This document shows, piece by piece, positions 45,407-56,542 of a stretch of 64,000 nucleotides of DNA. The translations under genes and the position numbers were made by a program. The notes under the pieces are model-generated. The model worked only from the letters and a program-made list of their open reading frames with translations, made no database searches and was not told the DNA's origin. This DNA comes from Gloeocapsopsis sp. IPPAS B-1203 (GTDB lineage: Bacteria > Cyanobacteriota > Cyanobacteriia > Cyanobacteriales > Chroococcidiopsidaceae). The stretch's first letter is position 1. Each line of letters opens with the position of its first letter. The DNA lies in contig NZ_PEIG01000001.1 of assembly GCF_002749975.1 (NCBI RefSeq), forward strand, positions 310,001 through 374,000, read 5' to 3'.

Positions 45407-47953
45407 ATGAAACGGTTGATGCTTGACATGGGAACTGTCGCGCCGCTCGTGACTATTTTTACAATATTGTCGGTTCAATCAGCAGGTGCAATCGAGGTAG
45501 ATGTAGCTTCCTGTGCGATCGCATCATCGCTATCCCTAAGCGACATCAAACAACCTGCAACAACAATTGATGAGTGGCTAACGCAAATTGCTCAAACTTC
45601 GATTGTACAAATCACACAAGTGCAACTCGACTCCACCGATGGAGAAATGACACTGACATTGCAAACAACGGGTGAGTTAGCAACTCCTACAACTTCTGTC
45701 GTAGGTAACGCCCTAATTGCGGATATTCCTAATGCGGCATTGGTATTGCCAGAAGGCGACGAGTTCTCAGCTGCTGAACCCGCAGACGGTATCACCCTCA
45801 TCAATATCACAAATTTGCCCAACAACCGAGTGCGAGTTGTTATTACTGGAACAGAGGCTCCACCCACAGCAGAAATTATCGCTGAAGCTTCTAGGCTAGC
45901 CTTTAGCGTGACACCGAGAACCGCTACTGGAACCGATGACGATACCATCGAGATTGTAGTGATAGGCGAGGAAGAAGGTAGTGATTACTTTATACCCAAT
46001 GCCAGTACCGCAACCCGAACCGACACGCTGATTCTAGATATACCGCAGTCAATTCAGGTCATCCCTCAACAGATATTGGAAGATCAGCAGATTTTACAGA
46101 TCGATGATGCGCTGCGGAACGTCAGTGGTGTGATTGGCAGCTACGATGCTTTTGGAGCAGGGGCTACCTTAACGCTGCGCGGATTTACAACCGATAGTTT
46201 TTCAAATGGTCCGATTGTGCGCGATGGCTTTCGAGTATATGACAACCTGGGGGTACAGGAAACTGCGAATCTAGAACAAATTGAAATCATTAGAGGCCCA
46301 TCCTCGGTTTTATTTGGTCAAAATGATCCAGGTGGAATTATTAATCTTGTCACTAAACAACCTTTATTAGCACCCTTGTACAAATTTCAGTTGCAAGCGG
46401 GTAGTTTTGGATTAATTCGCCCTAGCTTGGATTTTTCTGAGCCATTGAATGAGGACGCTTCATTACGCTATCGGCTCAATGCGGCTTACCAGCGACAAGA
46501 TGGGTTTCGTGACTTTAACACGCTCAGCGAACGCTTCTTTGTTGCACCTGTATTGAGTTGGAACAGCGATCGCACTAGATTTTCTTTAGCGCTCGAATAC
46601 TTAGATGATGAAGCTCCCTTTGATACAGGTCTAATTGCCTCAGGCGATCGCGTGATTGACGTGCCTTTTGACCGTAACTTCAATGAACCAGACGACTTTC
46701 GCCGCAGCCAATCTCTAAACCTTGGCTACAATCTAGAACATCAGTTGAGTGATAATTGGACACTGCGAAATGCCTTTCGCTACGTCGGGCAAGACTACAA
46801 CATTCAAGTTGCTTTACCAATATCATTTGATGAAGCCACAGGCATCTTAAACCGTGCCTATGCAATTCGGGAGTATCGTTCAGATGATCACTCGGTGCAA
46901 ACCAATATTGTCGGTCAATTTACGACTGGCGCACTTGAGCATACCCTTCTCGCAGGGGTTGATTTGAACTGGAATCGCTTTGACGAACGCTTTACCAAAG
47001 TAGACTTTGCTAATCTTGTACCGCTCAATGTCTTTGACCCAACTTATGGAGTCATTCCTCGTCCTGACTTTTCGACAATTGCTGCGACAACACCATTTGA
47101 TACCGAGTATGACCGAGTTGGCGTGTTCTTGCAGGATCAAATTTCAATCGGCAATCATTTCATTATAGTTGGTAGCCTACGCTACGACAGCGTTGATTTT
47201 CGCAACACCGCAGAAGCGACAAGTCGCTCAGATTCAGCTTGGAGTCCACGCCTAGGAGTGGTGTATCAACCGCTTGAAAATCTATCGCTCTACGCCAGCT
47301 ATTCTCAGTCATTTGTCCCCTCATTTGCCAGAGGAATCGATGGAGATTTTCTGGAACCTGAAACATCAGAAGGATTTGAAATCGGAGTTAAAGTTGACCT
47401 TCTCGATGGATTACTGGCAACTCTAGCTTATTTCGATATTACAAAACGCAATGTGGCGACGGTAGCTGACCCACTGACAGGGGCATCAGTCGCGACAGGA
47501 GCGCAGCGCAGTCAGGGCATTGAACTAGACGTATTGGGTGAGATTTTACCAGGTTGGAATATCATCGGTTTCTACGCCTACACCGATGCCAGAGTGACAG
47601 AAGATAATGTGATTCCGATTGGCAATCGCCTTCCTAATGCACCACGCCATAGCGCCGGACTTTGGACAACTTATGAAATTCAGCACGGCAATTTGCAGGG
47701 CTTAGGTTTTGGGTTGGGAGTGAACTATGTCAGCAACCGCTTTGGCAATTTGGACAATGACTTTGAAATTGGTGACTACTTCCTCACCAATGCGGCTTTG
47801 TTTTATCGGCGCGACAACTGGCGGGTGGCGCTTAATGTTAACAATCTATTTGATGTTGGATATATCACTAGCACGAATACCTTTAACCGTAATAGTGGCA
47901 TTCGACCAGGAGAGCCTTTATCTATAATCGGCTCAATTTCAATCAGCTTTTAA
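45407..47953 (+). CDS. TonB-dependent siderophore receptor with AMIN domain
   Basis: Outer-membrane ferric-siderophore receptor, 848 residues from the ATG at 45407, which gives a good signal peptide (MKRLMLDMGTVAPLVTIFTI then LSVQSAGA). An ATG 15 codons upstream is also in frame. An AMIN domain (about 45-175, periplasmic) precedes the plug (about 205-320; QSIQVIPQQILEDQQ, LRGFTTDSF, IEIIRGPSSVLFGQNDPGG), then a 22-strand barrel ends at the C-terminal Phe (GSISISF). The AMIN-plug-barrel order is common in cyanobacterial siderophore receptors. It sits between the regulator and a binding lipoprotein. Confidence 0.92.
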   Translation: MKRLMLDMGTVAPLVTIFTILSVQSAGAIEVDVASCAIASSLSLSDIKQPATTIDEWLTQIAQTSIVQITQVQLDSTDGEMTLTLQTTGELATPTTSVVGNALIADIPNAALVLPEGDEFSAAEPADGITLINITNLPNNRVRVVITGTEAPPTAEIIAEASRLAFSVTPRTATGTDDDTIEIVVIGEEEGSDYFIPNASTATRTDTLILDIPQSIQVIPQQILEDQQILQIDDALRNVSGVIGSYDAFGAGATLTLRGFTTDSFSNGPIVRDGFRVYDNLGVQETANLEQIEIIRGPSSVLFGQNDPGGIINLVTKQPLLAPLYKFQLQAGSFGLIRPSLDFSEPLNEDASLRYRLNAAYQRQDGFRDFNTLSERFFVAPVLSWNSDRTRFSLALEYLDDEAPFDTGLIASGDRVIDVPFDRNFNEPDDFRRSQSLNLGYNLEHQLSDNWTLRNAFRYVGQDYNIQVALPISFDEATGILNRAYAIREYRSDDHSVQTNIVGQFTTGALEHTLLAGVDLNWNRFDERFTKVDFANLVPLNVFDPTYGVIPRPDFSTIAATTPFDTEYDRVGVFLQDQISIGNHFIIVGSLRYDSVDFRNTAEATSRSDSAWSPRLGVVYQPLENLSLYASYSQSFVPSFARGIDGDFLEPETSEGFEIGVKVDLLDGLLATLAYFDITKRNVATVADPLTGASVATGAQRSQGIELDVLGEILPGWNIIGFYAYTDARVTEDNVIPIGNRLPNAPRHSAGLWTTYEIQHGNLQGLGFGLGVNYVSNRFGNLDNDFEIGDYFLTNAALFYRRDNWRVALNVNNLFDVGYITSTNTFNRNSGIRPGEPLSIIGSISISF

Positions 47954-47987
47954 GGGTGTAAATCAAAAAATACTAAAAGCCACATTT

Positions 47988-49028
47988 ATGGTTAAACTTG
48001 GCAGCATTCAATTGCTGGTTACGTTCCTAACTGTTGCGATCGGGTCTTGTGGCGTGACAAATCATGCGATTCGCAACACTCCTTTGTCAACGACAAGCGC
48101 AGACTGCCGCACGATTGAGCATCAAATGGGTAAAGCCGAAGTCTGCGGACAACCGAAAAACATTGTGGTACTAGGTCCCAATCTTTTAGAGTTGGTACTT
48201 GCTTTAGGAATACAGCCTGCCGGATTTGCCGACCATATGGCATTTCACCAAGGAGACTATGACAATCCTCAGCAGCAGATTCCTTATATTGGCGATCGCA
48301 TCACCAGTCAGCCTATTAATGTCGGGCTTACTTATACGCCATCACTTGAAGCAATCGTCAGAGTTCAGCCTGACTTAATTTTAGGAACGACACGAATGAA
48401 TAAAAGCCAGTACGAGCAGTTGTCTCAAGTCGCACCAACACTGTTATTCGAGTGGTTTGATACAGAAACTAACTTACGCGCGATCGCTCAAGCTGTGAAC
48501 CAACCTCAACGCGCAGAACAATTGCTAGCAGAATCTCAACAACTTATTGAAACGGCTCGCAAAGCCTTAGCGCCAGTCGTCTCAACGCATCCACGAGTAT
48601 TGATGATGACATCTGGAGATGGTCAAGAATTGAATTTACTCGTTGCTGAGAATAACTTTTGCGGTTCTCTGGTTAGCGAGTTAGGCTTTCAACTCGTCTA
48701 CCCACCTGAAATTGATAAAAATACGCTCAGGTCTTCTACACTTCCTATTTCTGTGGAGACATTACCCCGATTCAACAATGCCGATTTAGTGATTCTTCTA
48801 GGATACAACTGGGATACTCGTCAGTTTACAGATATGAAGGCATTTGACGATCATCAGTTAAATAATCTGAAGCAAGGTTGGAAAAAAAATGCGATCGCCC
48901 AATCGCTAGATGCTAGCCAAGTCGGACGGGTTTACTTTATTCCTGCTTATATGTGTCTAGGTTTACCAGGTCCAATCGGCACAAAACTGTATATAGAAGA
49001 ACTACAAAAGTTGCTGTTATCAAACTAA
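47988..49028 (+). CDS. iron-siderophore ABC transporter substrate-binding lipoprotein
   Basis: A 346-residue periplasmic binding protein (FecB/FhuD family). The N-terminus has a lipoprotein signal with AIGSC at the cleavage site. Two lobes are joined by a long helix: KNIVVLGPNLLELVLALG and VQPDLILGTT in the first, NLLVAENNFCGSLVSELG and YFIPAYMCLGL in the second. It lies 34 bases after the TonB receptor and probably hands the ferric siderophore to an inner-membrane ABC transporter; no such permease or ATPase is in the window, so it must be elsewhere. Confidence 0.9.
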   Translation: MVKLGSIQLLVTFLTVAIGSCGVTNHAIRNTPLSTTSADCRTIEHQMGKAEVCGQPKNIVVLGPNLLELVLALGIQPAGFADHMAFHQGDYDNPQQQIPYIGDRITSQPINVGLTYTPSLEAIVRVQPDLILGTTRMNKSQYEQLSQVAPTLLFEWFDTETNLRAIAQAVNQPQRAEQLLAESQQLIETARKALAPVVSTHPRVLMMTSGDGQELNLLVAENNFCGSLVSELGFQLVYPPEIDKNTLRSSTLPISVETLPRFNNADLVILLGYNWDTRQFTDMKAFDDHQLNNLKQGWKKNAIAQSLDASQVGRVYFIPAYMCLGLPGPIGTKLYIEELQKLLLSN

Positions 49029-49032
49029 CTAC

Positions 49033-49605
49033 TTATAAATTGGCATTTAACACTTGGTCAACACTCAGACCTAATTGCGAAAATACCCCAGACTGAAGCC
49101 TCTCATTTCCTTTAAAAATGACTTCCTCATACAGTCCATCAACAAGCGTTAACACTATGATTTGAGCCTGTTGTGGATCGACAATCCAATATTCGGCAAT
49201 TCCTCTAGCGGCGTACTCAGACCTTTTGTAGCGATAATCTCTATCTTGGTTGATTTTTCCAGGGGAAACTACTTCAACTACCAACAGTGGCGGTGGCATA
49301 TCTAGCGTAATCGTCGAGCGCGTCGTCTGCTGCATTGCCTCAACAAGCTCATCGGTGAGAACCATCAAATCAGGAATACGAGTCGTCGCACGCACGCCGC
49401 TAATCACAATCTCGGCTTTATTGCTGAGTTTGGCAATTGGAACAAATTGAAGAAATCGAACCAGCAAAAAAAGTGCAATCTGCACATTTAGGGGACTTTC
49501 CGGCGGCATCTCAACTAATTCTCCAGCCACTAATTCGTATTGAGTGTCCCCGCCATTGTCGTAGTTTAGATATTCCTCAAGCGTCAGGCGTTGGGTTGTG
49601 AACAT
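49033..49605 (-). CDS. Uma2 family (DUF820) PD-(D/E)XK-like protein
   Basis: A 190-residue Uma2 protein from the ATG at 49605. Cyanobacterial genomes carry many such genes of unknown role. The nuclease-like core is visible: RIPDLMVL, then LLVVEVVSPG and YRYKRSEYAARGIAEYWIVDP. Frames extend to 49629 with no better start. It lies on the opposite strand between the siderophore-binding lipoprotein and the MFS gene and is probably not part of iron uptake. Confidence 0.9.
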   Translation of the reverse strand: MFTTQRLTLEEYLNYDNGGDTQYELVAGELVEMPPESPLNVQIALFLLVRFLQFVPIAKLSNKAEIVISGVRATTRIPDLMVLTDELVEAMQQTTRSTITLDMPPPLLVVEVVSPGKINQDRDYRYKRSEYAARGIAEYWIVDPQQAQIIVLTLVDGLYEEVIFKGNERLQSGVFSQLGLSVDQVLNANL

Positions 49606-49692
49606 AGCGATCGCACCTGCTGCGAGCAATATCTCAAATTTAACTTCAGTGTAACCCGAAATACACTTGTTGATGCTCTAAATCCTATCCCT

Positions 49693-50994
49693 ATGCGTAC
49701 TTTCATCATCCTCTGGCTAGGACAGCTTGCCTCCTCTATCGGCAGCAGCATGACATACTTTGCCCTCACTTTGTGGATCTGGCAGCAAACCCAGTCAGCT
49801 ACCGCGATCGCCCTCATTTTAGTGTTCTATCAACTCCCTCAAGTTGCGATCTCAGTCTTATCCGGTATTTTGGTTGATCGCGTCTCGCGCAAATCTCTTT
49901 TGATTGTCAGCGATACTGCCTCCGCCTGCTGTACCTTCTCAGTAGGGATTTTGGCAGCAACTCAGGTTCTACAAACCTGGCATATTTACTTCATTGCCGC
50001 AATTATCGGTTGTTTTGGTAACATTCAAGCCCTCACCTATTCGACAATGATTCCGCTGTTGGTGTCGAAACAACATTACACTCGTGCCAGTAGTATGGGC
50101 GCAATGGTGGGCTATGCTGCGGGAATTCTCTCGCCCGCATTTGCCGGAGTGTTGTATCCCAAGATAGGACTTTTAGGCATTACAGCGATCGATATGGGGA
50201 CATTTGCGATCGCCGTTTTCACGTTACTCATCGTACCAATTCCGCAAACACTGCGTGTCGAAATCGATAAGTCGCCAGAAGTCAAAACGGGAAAAAGAAT
50301 TTGGCAAGAAGCAACGTTTGGATTGCGCTACATTGCTTCGCAGCGCAGTTTATTCTCAATGGCGATCGCGATGTCATCGTTTGCGTTTCTTAATCAAATC
50401 AGCGAAACGCTTTATCAGCCAATGATTCTGGCAAGAACGGATGGTAATTCACAAATACTAGGAACAGTCGTAGCAGCATCCGGTGTTGGAGGAGTTGTTG
50501 GGGGAATCTTGCTCAGTATTTGGGGTGGTTTTCACCGTCGCATCTTTGGTATGCTTTTCGGATTTATTGGTGCTGGCTTGAGTAACCTGGGATTAGGGAT
50601 CGGGCTTCCTGTGATTTGGGCGATCGCTCGGTTCGCGGCATCACTTCACAGCCCACTCATTTTTAGCTCTTATATGGCAGTTTGGTATGCCAAAGTTGCC
50701 CCTGACTTGCAAGGACGGGTGTTCGCTGCTGATTATTTAATTGGATTAGTGATTGAATCAACAGCTAGTTTGACTGCGGGACTTTTAGCTGACCAAGTTT
50801 TTGAACCTGCGATGCGATCCGGCGGATGGGTTTTCTCACTTTTGACTCCCCTAGTTGGTGCTGGGGCTGGTAGCGGAATTGCATTGCTGTACATACTTAA
50901 TTCTTGCTGCATGGTATTGGTAGGAATCGCGAGTTTTAAAGTACGACGACTACGAGACGCAGAAGCTTTGATGCCAGATTATGAGGCAACTTAG
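49693..50994 (+). CDS. MFS transporter (EntS-like, siderophore locus)
   Basis: A 433-residue, 12-helix major facilitator of the MFS_3/EntS type. It opens MRTFIILWLGQLASSIGSSM, with loop motif GILVDRVSRKSLLIVSD between helices 2 and 3. The start is the ATG at 49693, since the upstream open frame overlaps the divergent Uma2 gene. Relatives export siderophores such as enterobactin or schizokinen; its place next to the TonB receptor and binding protein supports that. No siderophore-synthesis gene is in the window, so an alternative export or uptake role is possible. Confidence 0.82.
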   Translation: MRTFIILWLGQLASSIGSSMTYFALTLWIWQQTQSATAIALILVFYQLPQVAISVLSGILVDRVSRKSLLIVSDTASACCTFSVGILAATQVLQTWHIYFIAAIIGCFGNIQALTYSTMIPLLVSKQHYTRASSMGAMVGYAAGILSPAFAGVLYPKIGLLGITAIDMGTFAIAVFTLLIVPIPQTLRVEIDKSPEVKTGKRIWQEATFGLRYIASQRSLFSMAIAMSSFAFLNQISETLYQPMILARTDGNSQILGTVVAASGVGGVVGGILLSIWGGFHRRIFGMLFGFIGAGLSNLGLGIGLPVIWAIARFAASLHSPLIFSSYMAVWYAKVAPDLQGRVFAADYLIGLVIESTASLTAGLLADQVFEPAMRSGGWVFSLLTPLVGAGAGSGIALLYILNSCCMVLVGIASFKVRRLRDAEALMPDYEAT

Positions 50995-51055
50995 CGGCAA
51001 CAGTTGTCAAGCTAAAGAAATTTAACGGCTGCCGTATCAAGAATTATTTCCCTAA

Positions 51056-51086
51056 TTGCCCACGCCGCGAACTGAAGTGATATAAT
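51056..51086 (+). promoter_or_regulatory. promoter candidate of thiC
   Basis: TATAAT (51081-51086) is a perfect -10 hexamer; TTGCCC (51056-51061) lies 19 bases upstream. Transcription would begin just before the TPP riboswitch. Confidence 0.5.
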
Positions 51087-51090
51087 TAGC

Positions 51091-52572
<1,482 letters not shown>

Positions 52573-52586
52573 ACTAAAGACTGGGA

Positions 52587-53219
52587 CTAGGAATGGGAAC
52601 TAGTTCCCAGTTGTCGGAAATGTTTCTGCAGATCTTCAATTGTAAACACCGATTGAAATTGCAAACCAGCTGATGCATATAATTCAGCACCTCCTTGCAA
52701 GCGATCAACTAAGGAAATAACATAATGAACGTTGTAGCCCGCCGCTTTAAGCCTTTCTACGGCTTTTAATGCCGATCCTCCTGTTGTCACTACATCTTCC
52801 AACACCACCACACTCGCATTTTCTGGCAAATTGGGACCTTCAATATATGCTCTTGTGCCATGTCCCTTCGCTTCTTTGCGGACAATCAACGCTGGTATGG
52901 GGCGATTTTCATAAGCAGAAACAACACTGACTGCTGTAACAATCGGATCAGCACCTAAAGTTAAACCTGCTACAGCCTGAGTATTAGTTGGTAGTAGAGA
53001 AAGAATGATCCGCCCAATGGCTAATGCTCCTTGGGGATGTAACGTAACTTCCTTACCATTAATGTAGTAAGAACTGTATTGCCCAGAAGAAAGCACAAAA
53101 TCTCCTTCGCGATAAGCTAGCCGACAAAACAAATCTAGTAGTTGCTGGCGAAGAATAGACAAACTAGTAGTAGTTGCCCAATTATCAGATGCTGGCTGCG
53201 ACGCGGTTTGATCAATCAT
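52587..53219 (-). CDS. pyrE: orotate phosphoribosyltransferase
   Basis: A 210-residue enzyme of pyrimidine synthesis, converting orotate and PRPP to OMP. The PRPP-binding loop is VVVLEDVVTTGGSALKAVE and the family's IVRKEAKGHGT flexible-loop segment is present. The last residues, LGTSSHS, are encoded partly by the 16-bp palindrome TGGGAACTAGTTCCCA (52594-52609), which suggests that the 3' end has drifted into or gained a palindromic sequence. It converges on thiC. Confidence 0.96.
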   Translation of the reverse strand: MIDQTASQPASDNWATTTSLSILRQQLLDLFCRLAYREGDFVLSSGQYSSYYINGKEVTLHPQGALAIGRIILSLLPTNTQAVAGLTLGADPIVTAVSVVSAYENRPIPALIVRKEAKGHGTRAYIEGPNLPENASVVVLEDVVTTGGSALKAVERLKAAGYNVHYVISLVDRLQGGAELYASAGLQFQSVFTIEDLQKHFRQLGTSSHS

Positions 53220-53314
53220 CAGTGTGTCAACGGTGGTAGCTAAGCAAAAGTTAAGCTAAAAAGAGTTTAAATTCCAGCATAAATGAAGATTGCGTTAGAA
53301 AGTGAGGTTGATTC

Positions 53315-53860
53315 ATGCGTTTCTCATACAAATACTTGTTGAGTAGTTTAATAATTCTTGCTGTTCCTACTGCGGCGATCGCCCAAACACCTCCAATTGT
53401 AGAGTCAACAAGTAGCGAAACAGTACCAGAGGCATATTACAGAGCCTTCTTTACAAATGCGCCTGACTTCTATCGCGATCGCTCTTTACTGCGGCAACTT
53501 AACACATTTTTTGGAATTGGTTCTTTGACTCGCAACAGTTTTCCTGAAAACGAATACGCTCGTGATGCTCGGCTAATTAACATTTTGTACCAAGATATAC
53601 TTCAACAACAGGCAGGTAGCACAACTATTCGTACCCCTGATTTACAAAATCCTTACGACTCGTCACTTTTTTCACAGCCGCCCGCAGTCACTACTCAAGA
53701 TGAAAATAATACGCCCACTACACCCGATCCAGATGATGCAGAAAACTCGGATCAGAACGACATTGATGTTCCATCTGATGCGGAACCAACTGAAGACAGC
53801 CCTATAGAAAATGATTTTGAAAGCGAAACGGAGACTCCTGGAATTGTTCCCTTCGAGTAG
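53315..53860 (+). CDS. exported protein of unknown function with acidic tail
   Basis: A 181-residue protein with a clear signal peptide (KYLLSSLIILAVPTAAIAQ). After it comes a folded-looking part (about 35-115; AYYRAFFTNAPDFYRDRSLL, GIGSLTRNSFPENEY) and a highly acidic, disordered C-terminus rich in Asp/Glu/Pro. I do not recognise the family. It is likely periplasmic or envelope-associated. Divergent from pyrE and followed by the CAU tRNA on the other strand. Confidence 0.75.
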   Translation: MRFSYKYLLSSLIILAVPTAAIAQTPPIVESTSSETVPEAYYRAFFTNAPDFYRDRSLLRQLNTFFGIGSLTRNSFPENEYARDARLINILYQDILQQQAGSTTIRTPDLQNPYDSSLFSQPPAVTTQDENNTPTTPDPDDAENSDQNDIDVPSDAEPTEDSPIENDFESETETPGIVPFE

Positions 53861-53881
53861 AAGTTTTTAAAAATATTAAAA

Positions 53882-53954
53882 TCGGCAGTGCAGGAGTTGA
53901 ACCTGCCTAAGGCGAATTATGAGTTCGCTGCCTCAACCGCTCGGCCAACTGCCG
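53882..53954 (-). tRNA. tRNA with CAU anticodon, probably tRNA-Ile2 (or Met)
   Basis: A full cloverleaf can be drawn on the minus strand: 7-bp acceptor CGGCAGT/ACTGCCG, D arm GCCGAGCGGTTGAGGC, anticodon stem GCGAA/TTCGC around CTCATAA (anticodon at 53921-53919), a 5-base variable loop and T stem GCAGG/CCTGC around TTCAACT, discriminator A. No CCA is encoded. The AACTCATAATT anticodon arm resembles plastid and cyanobacterial tRNA-Ile(CAU), whose C34 becomes lysidine. It is not an initiator: C1-G72 is paired. Confidence 0.92.
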
Positions 53955-54142
53955 TAATTTTTTTGCACAATTAACTACTTAAATAGCTTATTGTAGCTGA
54001 CATATTAGCATATCATCTTTATACTATTATTGCTCATGCAATGCAGTTTAGTTATTGCTCAATGCTATCGTTCTAACAATAAGATAATTAAATAGACACA
54101 GCAAACAACATGTTGAGCAGCAACTTGTATATTAAATAACCC

Positions 54143-54826
54143 ATGAAAATAAATTCTACTGTAGCGCTTAGTTTGCTCTTATTAGTCCTCATGGCAATAG
54201 CAGGTTACGTCAGTGCAGTATGGGGGTTTACCATCGGTAGCGAAGCACTTGAAAGCGTGACACAACCCGATACTCGTCCCACAAGTAAAGCTAAAGCTCC
54301 TTCAGGAGGCTCGCAACAACGGGCAGTAGTAATGTTGAAAGAGCAAGATATTCTCACCAACGTTCGGGCAAGAATAGAAGGAAAAGGCAAAAATGCCAAG
54401 CCTGAACCACAGCAACAAAAAAATGATACTCAGTCTAGTGCCAAACCAAAAGCACAGTTAGTAGTAGCCGCAAATCAACCTGGATTTCCTTTAGTCAATC
54501 GCGATCGCGGTGTCATGCTAGAGGTGATCTCAGCGCAATATTCTGGGGGAACTTTACAGCTAAGATTGAATCTTAAAAATGAAAGCGATCGCACAGTGCG
54601 CTTTTTGTATAGTTTTATGGATATCACTGATAACCACGGACGCCCATTAATTGCAAATGCTGAAGGTTTACCGGAGAAGTTACCGCCAGATGGTAAACCA
54701 ATTTCTGGCATTCTCAGTATCCCCTCAACTGCTCTAGATGATGTTGAAAAACTGTCTCTACGATTGACAGATTATCCGGAGCAGCAACTTAAACTGCAAG
54801 TGTCCGAAATTCCTGTCAAAATTTAG
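54143..54826 (+). CDS. membrane-anchored protein of unknown function
   Basis: A 227-residue protein with an N-terminal membrane anchor or signal (VALSLLLLVLMAIAGYVSAVWGF, about 7-29, written here in part). A disordered Lys/Gln-rich linker follows (about 50-115), then a C-terminal domain (about 118-227) that looks like a beta-sandwich: GGTLQLRLNLKNESDRTVRF, LYSFMDITDNHGRPL, SGILSIPSTALDDVEKLSLR. I do not recognise the family. Probably located at the periplasmic face. No clear operon partners. Confidence 0.72.
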   Translation: MKINSTVALSLLLLVLMAIAGYVSAVWGFTIGSEALESVTQPDTRPTSKAKAPSGGSQQRAVVMLKEQDILTNVRARIEGKGKNAKPEPQQQKNDTQSSAKPKAQLVVAANQPGFPLVNRDRGVMLEVISAQYSGGTLQLRLNLKNESDRTVRFLYSFMDITDNHGRPLIANAEGLPEKLPPDGKPISGILSIPSTALDDVEKLSLRLTDYPEQQLKLQVSEIPVKI

Positions 54827-54894
54827 GTAGTGTAGTATCTTAATTCGAGCAAGGTAGACCGCGATGCCAAAAGGCATCATCTGGAATCAAACTG

Positions 54895-56301
54895 ATGTCT
54901 CACTTGCCGATAGTTTTCTGTATTGTTCCGCTGTTGGCTGTATCACCGTTGTTTATCTCAGACATTTGGTTACGTCTACTATCGGTGTTATTGCTCATTG
55001 CAATTAATGCCTTTTTTGTGACAGCCGAGTTTTCTATGGTGTCTGTACGGCGATCGCGCATTCACCAATTAGTCGAAGCTGGAGATGCTCCTGCTATTAC
55101 ACTTCAAGCCCTGCAACATAGTATTGATCGCTTACTATCTACAACTCAATTAGGAATTACTTTATCGAGTTTGGCGCTTGGCTGGATTGGAGAAAGTACT
55201 ATGGCTGTACTCGTTGCTACTGGGCTGACACAGTTACCCTTATCTGACGTTATGCGGATCAGAATAGCGCACTCGCTATCAATTCCCTTAGCTTTTTTTC
55301 TGGTAGCATATCTCCAAATTGTTTTGGGAGAACTGTGTCCTAAGTCAGTTGCATTACTTTACTCTGAACGCTTGGCAAGGTTGTTGGCGCTACCGGTTAA
55401 AGCAATTGCGCGTTTTTTTACTCCCTTTATTTGGATTTTGAATCAATCTACACGCTTGCTGCTGCGAGTTGTCGGAATTCAATATACAGGTCAAGCTTGG
55501 CTTCCTCCGGTAACTTCTGAAGAGTTACAATTAATCATCGCGACCGAACGAGAATCAACAGGGTTAGAAGCAGAAGAACGCGAGCTACTCAATAATATTT
55601 TTGAATTTGGCGATGTTACCGCAGAAGAAATCATGGTACCACGCACTGGAATTGTTGCTTTACCAGAAGACGCAACGTTTCAAACCTTACTTAAAGAAAT
55701 GGCAACAACTGGACACTCTCGTTATCCAATTATTGGTAAGTCTTTGGATGATGTGCGGGGAATTGTTCACTTTAAGGAACTTGCAAAGCCTTTAGTTTTA
55801 GGCAAGTTATCGTTAGACACAAAAATTAATCCTTGGCTTCACCCAGCAAGGTTTGTTCCTGAATATATGCCTTTAAGTGAATTGCTACCACTGATGCAGC
55901 GATCGCATCTATCAATGGTAATTGTTGTCAATGAATTTGGCGGTACTGTCGGCTTGATTACAATTCAAGATCTCGTTGCTCAAATCATTGGTAATACAGG
56001 CGAACTCGCAACTACAGACGAGTTACTCGTGCAAAACTTGGACGAACAAACTTTTCTTGTGCAAGCACAGATGAATCTTGAAGAACTAAATGAGTTACTT
56101 AAGCTAGATCTACCACTAAGCGATGACTATCAAACACTAGCCGGTTTCTTGCTTTACCAACTTCAAAAAGTTCCAGCGATCGGGGAAACTTTACACTACC
56201 AAAACTTAGAATTTACAGTAACATCAGCCCAAGGACCGCGTTTGCAACACATCCGCATTCGCCGTCTTCAGCCAAGATTCACTAATGAACATCAAGAGTA
56301 A
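54895..56301 (+). CDS. CNNM/CorC-family (hemolysin-like) transporter with CBS domains
   Basis: A 468-residue membrane protein with a DUF21/CNNM membrane region (about 1-200, with LLIAINAFFVTAEFSMVSVRR), two CBS domains (about 215-340; EIMVPRTGIVALPEDA, then GHSRYPIIG, LSMVIVVNEFGGTVGLIT) and a C-terminal CorC_HlyC domain (about 355-460). Members transport or sense Mg2+ or Co2+. Just upstream (54863-54878) is the perfect GATGCC/GGCATC hairpin with an AAAA loop. Start ATG at 54895, which has only a weak ribosome site. Confidence 0.92.
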   Translation: MSHLPIVFCIVPLLAVSPLFISDIWLRLLSVLLLIAINAFFVTAEFSMVSVRRSRIHQLVEAGDAPAITLQALQHSIDRLLSTTQLGITLSSLALGWIGESTMAVLVATGLTQLPLSDVMRIRIAHSLSIPLAFFLVAYLQIVLGELCPKSVALLYSERLARLLALPVKAIARFFTPFIWILNQSTRLLLRVVGIQYTGQAWLPPVTSEELQLIIATERESTGLEAEERELLNNIFEFGDVTAEEIMVPRTGIVALPEDATFQTLLKEMATTGHSRYPIIGKSLDDVRGIVHFKELAKPLVLGKLSLDTKINPWLHPARFVPEYMPLSELLPLMQRSHLSMVIVVNEFGGTVGLITIQDLVAQIIGNTGELATTDELLVQNLDEQTFLVQAQMNLEELNELLKLDLPLSDDYQTLAGFLLYQLQKVPAIGETLHYQNLEFTVTSAQGPRLQHIRIRRLQPRFTNEHQE

Positions 56302-56542
56302 TATCAAACAAGATGCCCTTCGACTCCCTTCAGAGCTACTAAGCAGAGTATAATTTTATGCACTAAAACATAATTTATTTCGGTGTTTTAATGTAGGTAG
56401 ACTTTGTTTGTATAGCAGCGAATTTATTTGCACTCGTATTGACATCACTATGATTACGCCACAAATGGAAAAATATTTTCCAACTTCCCTGTCAAGTTAT
56501 AGTCGTTATGACTAAAATTAATTTACCTCAGCGTTGGCATGA
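56302..56542. other. intergenic region upstream of the catalase fragment
   Basis: AT-rich, with no recognisable upstream catalase sequence in any frame. If the fragment at 56543 descends from a full catalase gene, the rest has been lost or fully scrambled here. Confidence 0.4.

Noticed and set aside
54863-54878. GATGCC-AAAA-GGCATC hairpin as a terminator
   Set aside because: No T tract follows and it lies just before a start codon; it could affect translation, but the sequence shows no more than a short stem.
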